DNA of 64,000 nucleotides from Phlebotomus papatasi (lineage: Eukaryota; Arthropoda; Insecta; Diptera; Psychodidae). The notes beneath the pieces were generated by a model, which did no database searches, had not been told where the DNA came from, and saw only the letters and a program-made list of their open reading frames with translations. Each line of letters begins with the position of its first letter. The stretch's first letter is position 1. The DNA lies in contig NC_077224.1 of NCBI RefSeq assembly GCF_024763615.1, positions 81,602,712 through 81,666,711 on the forward strand. Reading direction: 5' to 3'. Shown here in pieces: positions 58,101-64,000 of the stretch. A program made the position numbers and the translations under genes.

Positions 58101-61100
58101 AAATATCTTCAATTTAACTAAATAAGTCCATCTTGTTTATCTCAAATATTGGCTATTTGAAATAGAATTTTATAATTTCAAAAGCCGGATTTTTCAAAGG
58201 TTAAAGAAATATATTATTTGAAATTCGATAGAAAAATTTATTCCTGTGTCCGAAGCTTTTTTTTTTTGAAAAGTAATTAATATAAATGCACTTTTTGCAA
58301 AAACGTCTAAAATTATTTGAACTATTTCCAAAGGGATTTATAGGTCTTTCAGTTTTTTTTTAAAGCCGCAAAAAATAAAAAAAAAATATAAAAATTAAAA
58401 TTTTAAATTGTAATTCAAATACCGAAATATTTAAATTTTTAAAATTGTATTGCATAATTTATTTTTATTGTCTAAATCATATGACTATTACTAAGTCAAC
58501 AACTATCTGATTTTAGTACAATTCAATGTAAATAATTTAAACCAATTGTAGTACATAAGATACTGAATTTAGATATTCTTTTTTTAGCAGATTCTTTCTT
58601 CCTTCACTAAAACGGTTTTTTTTCTCACTTAACTTAGACGCTGTTTAATTGTGGAAGTGCAATTTCCTCTCATACTTTATAAACTCTTAAAGTTCTGTTG
58701 AGAACTTCTAAGGTCAACTACTCAGCAATCACCGGATCAATTGCCAAATCGTAATATTTTGTGTGTAAATAATCACCACTATAACGCCATTTAATTTCGC
58801 TTTTTGAATCCTCACTGAGACTCTATTTTGATCTTAAGAGACCGAAGATGATCGAAGACAGATGAAGCATGGGATGTTTTCAATGGGATGTGGTGAGATG
58901 TGAAGTACGCATTTTTGCTTGTTTATGATTTACAAATAGTACATTTTAATTGGCATGTCCAAATGTGCTGGAGGTGAAATTGATTAAAATAAAAAATGTA
59001 TGATTCGACCGTGGGACTGGTGCAATGCAGAAATTGGCATATTCTATCAACAAGTCCAATGGGGACAAATTAAGGAATTTCATGAAGTTGGCATGATTCA
59101 GGTGAACTTATGGCGATTGATTCACATCAGTTGTAGGTCTAAGAAAAAAGTAAAATTAACTTGGAAAGTTATTCAGTGAGATAACACAATATTGTATCGA
59201 ACAAATATTTACATTGAGTATTTCACTGTATTCCTCGTGATCCCTTGTTTCAAGACATCAACTCGACATTTCTAAAAGGGTACTCATACCTTTTTTGTCT
59301 TGGTTTGGCTTCTTTATGAGATATAGGACAATATTGAGAATAAAATGCTTCTTAAATGGTATTTTAATAATTTATAAATAGACTACCAAATAGCATTTCC
59401 GTTTTTAACTATCCGATAAGGAAGGAACACCTGTTCGGCAAGGAACACTTTCTGACAGTTTTGTCAAAATATTGAAATTTATTTATTATATGCAGATATC
59501 ATAATATTTTTATATTAATCGCTCTTATACGGGAAAGTGCCCATGCTTCGTGCGATCCCAAGTAAACTTCGTAATGACTAAATTTCCTATGTTTCTAAAT
59601 AAACATTCCCCTAGTTTTCAAAATAAGGGTTCGATGATGTACATTTATTGAGAAACTCTGAAAAAAAAATTAGTTATTACAAAGCTTGGGATCTTACAAA
59701 GAGCACTTTCTCCTAAGAGATGTTAAAATTTCGTCTTAATGGTACAAAATAAAGTACTAATAGGTCATGACACAAGTTCTTAAAGTGACAATAAGTGATC
59801 CTCAGATATTAGTGTTTTTTTTTTAATTCATAATGCCCAACGCACAATAACTTTTGTTTAGAAAACATGTTTTTGACATTTCAATTAGAGTGAGTGAGAT
59901 TTGAATCTAGTTATCTCGCTCACACTTATAGGAAATTTGGAAAATATGTTCACAAATAAAAGTTATTGTGCGCAGGACATAATGAAAAGTATTGTAGTTT
60001 ACTAAAAAAATAAAACACAACTTGGTTAAAATAAAAAAAATCTTTTAGTGAAACTAACAAACTCATTTATAAACTTAATCTTTTTAATTATAAAAAAAGT
60101 TTTTTCTTAATTTTTCATTAGTACAAACCGCATATTTAATAAAATCTACGAGTTGTTGAAGTTGAGACTAGAAGCTTAGGTCAGTTTCTGAAAGTTTTTA
60201 ATTTCTAAAACGCAAGCACTTATAGGGTAAGGGCTCATAATTATGGACATAATTAATCATAATTATTATCAATGTTCTAAGTTTGAAGTACGATATTTTC
60301 AATACTAATTGGATTTTTTTGTTACTCTCTTTTCAGAAGCGTTGTTTAGGAACTTGGCAAGCTGTTTATCGTCTTTGTTTTTACTAAAATTAGTCTCAAT
60401 AGGTTTAAAAATGAATTGATATATAGAGGTGAATCTGACTCAAATTTTGCACACCTTGGTTGTAAATTTGGACACCTTGGCTGTATATTTGGACAACTAA
60501 TTCGCCTCAATAGGATGCCCATTGTTCTCCATTTTAAAAACCTATCTTACCAAGTCCTCTTCATGCTCATATAAGGGAACCGTAGAATGTCACAAGAAAC
60601 CCAGAATTTTGCTATATCATTCATTAAAGTGAGTTGATTTCGGTACTCCAAGTACGCGCGGATTCGCGCATTCCTTGGTCTTTTCTGTCCAAAATAAAAA
60701 ATATCACCTCACTGGTAAATGTCTTAGAAAATTTCTTATTTTTCACACGAAAAATCTAATTCACAAGGCAAATCTCACTTCAGGTCAAATGTACAAATCC
60801 CATTAACGTGAATCAATACAATATTCAATGAATATTCAATAACATTACTCAAAAAAAGTGAGGAAACATTGTTAGTATTTCACCACAGCTAAATAAGACT
60901 GAAGTAAATACAAAGTTCTGTCATATTTCTCGTAAGCAATTGTGTTTAACTTATTTAGTGTTAAAATCTTCCAAAAAGAACAAATATTTAGATAGAATTC
61001 ATTATTCATCAAATATTGGAATAAAAATCCAAATTTTAATCAATTTATTTTTAGTGTCCAATTTTACCCTCAAAGTATCCAAATTTAGAAACTGTCCAAA

Positions 61101-64000
61101 ATTATGAACTCTTACCCTAGTGATTTTTTTTAATCTGTTGAACCATTTACCCTTACTTTATTAGCAATTCAAAATTAAATAATCAATACAAAATTAAAGA
61201 CTTTAATTAAATTTAATTAACTTAATTAATTAATTAATTTTAATTAACATTAATTAAAGATGATGTCCTTTGAACAAATAATATTGTTAGTTTTCAAAAT
61301 TCAGTTATATAGTTATAATAGTTTCAGTTATTCTTTTATTTTCTAAATTATTTTCTGGAACGTACACTTTTGTGTTATCCCACCTTTCATTAATTTTATT
61401 TAAAGGGTTTTGCAAAAATCGTACTCAGAAAAAAACTAATCGATTATTTAGTTATGCAAACGGTATATGAACCTAGTTTTTTTTTTCTAGGGAGACCGGT
61501 ATTGACAAGTCGGCGGGAGGTGCACAAAGTTGCAGATTGAAAACATAGAACTACTTCTCTAACTAATTAGGCGTTTGGTGTAGTTTTTTTGCGTGAATTA
61601 CATGTACAATATAACAGAAAACTCAGTACCAATTTAATACAATTAAAAAAATCATTTTTGTGTTTGAAAATGTGACAGAATTGTCAAATTATTCCCACCT
61701 ACCTATTATTTTTCAAATAGTAGTAACGGAATATAGTCTAAAGCAAGGGGTGAGTAAGAACCGTTTGAAACCGAATAAACGTCAAAATAAGTTTGTCCAG
61801 GTAGCGTTTTGACAACTGACTTACGATTTTCGTTTGACGTTTGTTCGGTTTCGAAGGCTTCTTTCTCATCTCTGGTCTAAAGGTTATTTTACCTACTTTA
61901 TTGTGCTAAAAGCAAATTGCTAAGGGTATGCATAATTTCAATTACACTGCCCCTTCGTTTAGTGTATCTTTACAGAGAGTATCGAGAAGAAAGTGTGAAC
62001 CCTTGGTTATCGATTAAGCCAGAGGTGTTCAAGAACCGTTAAAAACCGAATAAACGTCAAAATAAGTTTGTTCTGGTAGCGTTTTGACCATTGACGTACA
62101 TGTTTTATTTGACGTTTATTCGGTTTCAACGCTTCTTGCACGCCTCTGGATTAAGCTGTTTGCACATTTTTGTACATAATGATCAGTTGTAATTTTTTTG
62201 ACACATCTGTCAATTTTTACAAACTCAGTTGAATTTTGAACCTTTAACGGGTTAAACGGTTAAACTTAGACAGTCAATGAATACCCTTGATTCTTTTTTG
62301 TCTCGATGAGAATGATTCAACTAGAGTATAGGATGATGCAAGCGCAATGGCATGAAGGACATAGGTCTTACCAAGCATTTGTTTTGGACTGGATGGTGCT
62401 GTTCCACCTTCGAAGCCCGAATCATTGCTACAGGTACTCATTCTAACGTCTTTGCTGGCATAGAGATTGAGTTTGTGATCTGGTGGTGATGGACAATCGA
62501 AGAACTCATCATCTGAACTAGTTGTATGCGAGCTAGCATCACTATCACTGTCATCCGACATATCGGACTCATCACTGGAGTAGTACTCAATGTGTTTCTT
62601 CTTTTTCTGAAGTGGTCTTGGTGTGGCATAGAGGACTCTTGTGGCCTTTTCATCCACTGTAAAGCACTTTTTCTTGTGATCCGGACTGAATTTCATGCAT
62701 TTTTGTGGATTGAAGCCACCCTTCTTCTCATGGGTCTTCTTCCTATGACCCTTGGGACTCTTCTTATCCTTCTTGGCATCTTCTGCATTGGCTTCTTCTG
62801 CCTCCTTCTTGTCTTCTGAAGTTGAATTTGATGATGATATGGATTCGATTGGTTGTGATTCAGTTGAATTTTCTTCATGATCTATTTGCTCACCAGTTTT
62901 CTTATCCAATGGTTCACTTTTGTCCTTATTGGGACTCTTCTTAATCACCTTCTTCACTATTATTATCTTCTTCTTCACCACCTTCACGGGTGGTTTCTCA
63001 CTGCCATTCACTTGTGGTGATTCTGGTGGCATTTCTACTTTGGGTTTATCACTTTTATCATCACTTTTTGGTACTGTATCACTTGATTTTTCACTCAGGG
63101 CACTAGTTGATGGGACTTCGAGTGGTTTACTGGTTCCCAGATAATTTCTAGCACCATCAACTTCAATCGCCATCGATTTCTCCGACTGATCGCAGTCGAG
63201 TGATAATTCATTTAAATTGGTGAATGTTGGGAACTTTGAGATCTTGCCAGAATGTGATTTAAAAATATTCACCTCCTTGTCTCTGATGCTGCTATTGCAT
63301 GTGGTGATCTCTTCGTGATCATTCAAATTGATTTCGTTACTGATCGCTTCATTTGCCATTGAAGTTCTGTGAGCCTCCCTCACCACTGGTGGCGTCACAC
63401 TTTCTGAGGTATTGGCCTCTCTGGTAGGCGACATACTGGTAGTATTTGATGTTGCCTGTGGAATTTCCTCATTGGTTGGTGTACCACCAGCCGCCGCGGT
63501 ATTTTTGCTCGGTGATTTTTTAGCGGCGGCTGTTTTGGCGCCAAATTTCTTCAGCCCAGGACTCCTGTCTCCTTTGGCTTTGCCATCCATCGTGGAGTCT
63601 TTTTCCGTGGTATCAGTGATCTTGGTGCGATCGTGAGATGGTTTTGGTGCTTCAGGTGACTTGGCTTCTGGCCCATTGGATATTTTTAGTGATGCCCGCA
63701 TCGGTAATTTTTCACATTCTTTTTCCTGTGGTATTTTTACCACATTCACATTATCCACAGATGTAGAAAATCTTTGACCACTATCACGATTTTTCGAAAA
63801 CAATGTTTTTTCACCACTTGACGCACCAACCAATTGTGAAGTAGGATCACAAGATTTAACTCTACTACCATCAATATTTTCCCACCCCGTTGTTTTCACA
63901 TCGGCCCCATTGTTGGCCGATGACTGTACTTTTGCGTCAGTTATTGTGGATTTACTTTGACTTGGTTTAGAAACCTTCACCGAATTTTCACTTCGGTCAC
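40121..64000 (-). CDS. Pkcdelta: Protein kinase C, delta class (3' part of gene, partial)
   Basis: Exons, minus: >64000..62372, 53689..53600, 48311..48175, 48098..47925, 44586..44432, 44364..44217, 40757..40578, 40475..40335, 40270..40121. All junction phases agree. PKC-delta is a lipid-activated Ser/Thr kinase. The kinase domain is complete: glycine loop LGKGSFGKV, YYAVKCLKKDV with the ATP-binding Lys, catalytic loop YRDLKLDN, DFG at 44309-44301, FCGTPDYMAPE, and KYNQAVDWWSFGVLLYE. The C-terminal AGC tail has the turn motif RLTPID and hydrophobic motif FQGFSYTNPN, which point to delta rather than epsilon or conventional PKC. The activation-loop phosphosite is Ser (ADSFCGT; codon 44261-44259) where PKCs usually have Thr. 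C1 and C2 domains were not found and are presumably upstream of 64000. The exon 48311 start is chosen by phase; TTTCAACG at 48288 is an alternative acceptor. Confidence 0.93.
41440..41705 (+). repeat. Dispersed repeat, partner of 1925-2185
   Basis: See the matching blocks ATGACGTTTCCTATGTTTCC, TTCTAGCGTGCCGAAAAAAC and TGTACGAAAGCAGG. The copy ends near CAAATGTCACCCCCCTGA. Confidence 0.75.
42256..42465. mobile_element. GGGGAAAGT family MITE, copy 2 (right end decayed)
   Basis: It begins TA then GGGGAAAGTACCTATGCTTC and runs through AACTTCGTAATAACTAAATT to GGTCGTACCAAACATGGGCA. The terminal GGGGAAAGT inverse is not intact. Confidence 0.75.
42520..43200. repeat. Dispersed repeat, copy 1 (partner 45050-45670)
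   Basis: GTCCGT-type steps and CAAACGGTTA near 42540-42590, GACCCTGGGACCA, CCTCATTTTCCCCC, ACCATGTTTTTTGG, CGAAAATGCCCCTTG, AATATGTTTTAGAGATTAC, ATCCCGTTGAATC and GGTCTTGGAATT follow in the same order at 45050-45670. An ATATTCGC-rich block is embedded in this copy only. Family unknown. Confidence 0.7.
42730..42920. repeat. Degenerate ATATTCGC-rich tandem block
   Basis: Over a dozen variants of ATATTCGCG, ATATTCACA and AATATTC follow each other, several in palindromic form (GAATATTC). The unit is about 9 bp and irregular. Confidence 0.8.
45171..45345. mobile_element. GGGGAAAGT family MITE, copy 3
   Basis: GGGGAAAGTTCCCATACTTT left and AAATCATGGCCACTTTCCTT right, with TA at 45169-45170 and 45346-45347. 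It is inserted within the dispersed repeat at 45050-45670; the uninterrupted sequence is seen in the 42520-43200 copy (ACCATTAA to CCTCATTTT). Confidence 0.8.
45676..45959. mobile_element. hAT-like MITE, family B copy 2
   Basis: CAAGGGCCTC left and GGCCCCTG right. The 8-bp flanks CAATAAGT and CAGTAAGT differ at one base. It is inverted relative to copy 1 (19058-19322), with shared interior TGCATAGAGGCACTGAAGAC and AGTGAAAAATAGCTTCAC. Confidence 0.85.
46576..46703. mobile_element. hAT-like MITE, family A copy 3
   Basis: CAGAGGTGTGCAGGAACCGT left and ACGGTTCTTGCACGCCTCTG right (inverted). Flanks CTCTACAT and ATCTACAT match at 7 of 8 bases. Confidence 0.9.
48805..48972. mobile_element. MITE with GTGGGGTAACTTTGAA ends
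   Basis: GGGGTAGTGGGGTAACTTTG with AACTGGGGCACTTTGAAA is the inverse of TTTCAAACGTGCCCCAAGCC with TTCAAAGGTACCCCACTTCC. It is similar in theme to 10928-11134. Confidence 0.7.
49078..49690. mobile_element. GGGGAAGG MITE containing a second, GGGTAA MITE
   Basis: Outer ends: GGGGAAGGTTTTCAGTCTGC...GGCTTCGAACA and inverted GGGGAAGGATTTCAGGCTTC...GGTTTCGAACG, TA on both sides. Inner ends: GGGTAAATGTACCAAATTCT (49161, preceded by TA) and inverted GGTAAGTGTGCCAAATTTCG (to 49587). The inner element interrupts the outer one, so it is younger. Confidence 0.75.
50492..50791. mobile_element. TA-flanked MITE GGGAAGACTGGGGC
   Basis: Left GGGAAGACTGGGGCAGATAA; inverted right GGGGAGACCGGGGTTGAATT. A right end of the same type occurs alone at 32210-32230. 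Confidence 0.65.
52199..52523. mobile_element. pogo-like MITE, CAGTAGACTCTCGCAAA
   Basis: Left CAGTAGACTCTCGCAAATTC and inverted right CAGTAGACTCTCGCAAAAGA, TA at 52197-52198 and 52524-52525. An incomplete relative starts at 41121 (CAGTAGACCCTC). Confidence 0.85.
52880..53018. mobile_element. Hairpin MITE CCTCAAGTGTTTCTGCATTATCG
   Basis: Left CCTCAAGTGTTTCTGCATTA and right TAATGCAGAAGCACTTGAGG are inverted with two mismatches. The interior is GTTGCTGTC...GACTG. Partial copies at 13284 and 13728. Confidence 0.8.
53600..53689 (-). CDS. Pkcdelta: PKC-delta internal exon (hinge)
   Basis: This 90-base exon has an acceptor TTCTTCGTCAG and a donor GACTTAG then GTGAATACC, phase 1 on both sides. It reads (G)AHEARDSPSTPPSHNPAF then KIDSTHDSDDL(E). 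It joins KQMLG of exon 62372 to ETSYTYAQF of exon 48311 in frame; both joined codons (GGA, GAA) come out sense. Proline/serine-rich and probably unstructured. It lies between the long low-complexity exon and the kinase domain. Confidence 0.8.
   Translation of the reverse strand, partial: ELTRHEIHPARHQVTIQHLKLIQLMIPMT
54826..55010. mobile_element. GGGGAAAGT family MITE, copy 4 (best preserved)
   Basis: GGGGAAAGTGCCCATGCTTC left and GAAGCATGGGCACTTTCCCC right are exact inverted repeats. TA lies at 54824-54825 and 55011-55012. Confidence 0.9.
56286..56480. mobile_element. AAAAATAAAAGGGTCA MITE, copy 2 (incomplete)
   Basis: It begins GGTAAAAATAAAAGGGTCAA and runs inverted relative to 16098-16357, with GATCATATTTGATCC, CGCTCATCTGA and TTTTTATTCGTTT.TTCCGG shared. 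The far terminal repeat is missing. Confidence 0.65.
59530..59713. mobile_element. GGGGAAAGT family MITE, copy 5
   Basis: CGGGAAAGTGCCCATGCTTC left and GAGCACTTTCTCC right, TA on both sides (59528-59529 and 59714-59715). Confidence 0.75.
59830..59984. mobile_element. Hairpin MITE CGCACAATAACTTTT
   Basis: CATAATGCCCAACGCACAAT and AACTTTTGTTT left, inverted AAATAAAAGTTATTGTGCG and CAGGACATAATG right. The middle has a second hairpin (GAGTGAGTGAGAT / ATCTCGCTCAC). Confidence 0.7.
60235..61117. mobile_element. 883-bp TA-flanked element, GGGTAAGGGCTCATAATT ends
   Basis: Left GGGTAAGGGCTCATAATTAT then GGACA; inverted right GGGTAAGAGTTCATAATTTT then GGACA. TA at 60233-60234 and 61118-61119. Inside, TTTGGACACCTTGGCTGTAT-like steps repeat near 60450-60490. 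No transposase frame. Confidence 0.75.
61744..61874. mobile_element. hAT-like MITE, family A copy 4
   Basis: CAAGGGGTGAGTAAGAACCG left, CTTCTTTCTCATCTCTG right, exact 8-bp duplications GTCTAAAG (61736-61743 and 61875-61882). Confidence 0.9.
62030..62148. mobile_element. hAT-like MITE, family A copy 5
   Basis: CAGAGGTGTTCAAGAACCGT left, CGCTTCTTGCACGCCTCTG right, exact 8-bp duplications GATTAAGC (62022-62029 and 62149-62156). It lies only 148 bp from copy 4 and about 220 bp from the PKC exon donor. Confidence 0.92.
62372..64000 (-). CDS. Pkcdelta: Long low-complexity exon of PKC-delta (partial, open to window edge)
   Basis: The minus frame is open from the edge (…DRSENSVKVSKPSQSKS) to a donor at 62371 (ATGCTTG then GTAAGACC), at least 542 residues, ending phase 1. 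It has no folded domain that I recognise. It is rich in Ser, Lys, Glu and Thr, with a basic run (VKVVKKKIIIVKKVIKKSPN), a Ser/Asp run (YYSSDESDMSDDSDSDASSH) and a C-terminal MSTCSNDSGFEGGTAPSSPK. There are many SP and TP sites. The frame runs on past the donor for 32 codons, which is intron. Its place in the PKC gene rests on strand, phase continuity with 53600-53689, and the lack of any other promoter or gene between them. Confidence 0.8.

Larger units (their letters stand above)
53690..62371 (-). other. PKC-delta intron, 8.7 kb
   Basis: It contains MITEs at 54826-55010, 56286-56480, 59530-59713, 59830-59984, 60235-61117, 61744-61874 and 62030-62148, a CTTCAGACC-type remnant near 56600-56900, and an AT-rich TTAATTAA block at 61200-61260. 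The part at 57000-58800 is very AT-rich and featureless to me. Confidence 0.7.

Noticed and set aside
61200..61260. TTAATTAA cluster as homeodomain sites
   Set aside because: Simple AT repeat; core sites are expected by composition.
62526..63636. Plus-strand ORFs with hydrophobic Leu/Phe runs
   Set aside because: They are the antisense of the Lys/Glu-rich PKC exon, which produces apparent hydrophobic segments.

Overview
The window is insect nuclear DNA: AT-rich, with small exons joined by GT-AG introns, long introns, and very many short non-autonomous transposons. The three recognisable genes are NF-YC, a coactosin-like protein and a protein kinase C of the delta class. They fit an arthropod. 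A lower dipteran (sand-fly or gnat-like) is my guess from general character and is not proven here.

Layout. Bases 1-~905 (minus) hold a reverse transcriptase fragment open to the window edge. NF-YC lies on plus at 3068-7073 in two coding exons. The coactosin-like gene lies on minus at 7699-8202, tail to tail with NF-YC. Two further minus-strand candidate exons (23919-23990 and 28009-28059) are phase-compatible with it and may give a longer N-terminus. From 8.2 to 40 kb there is little coding DNA: many MITEs, a solo LTR (19681-20808), non-LTR and Tc1/mariner transposase remnants, one orphan exon near 33 kb and a possible 102-residue secreted protein (36352-36660). From 40121 to past 64000 (minus) lies the 3' part of a PKC-delta gene, nine exons with consistent splice phases. 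The C1 and C2 domains are not in the window and are probably upstream.

Mobile DNA dominates. Seven hAT-type MITE copies of two families have 8-bp target duplications (five exact, two with one mismatch). Many TA-flanked elements share GGGG-rich ends. Two pogo-like MITEs, several nested insertions and repeated inverted-repeat families are also present.

The most unusual signals are: (1) a dense cluster of the motif TTTAGTAC/GTACTAAA, 24 exact copies by eye in 8.28-13.97 kb where chance predicts less than one; (2) a foldback element at 22473-22670 with 12-bp target duplications and near-perfect 62-base arms around a complete hammerhead-ribozyme-like core, with decayed relatives in the NF-YC intron; (3) a PKC-delta gene with at least 570 residues of low-complexity sequence ahead of the kinase domain. 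All counts and alignments were made by eye.
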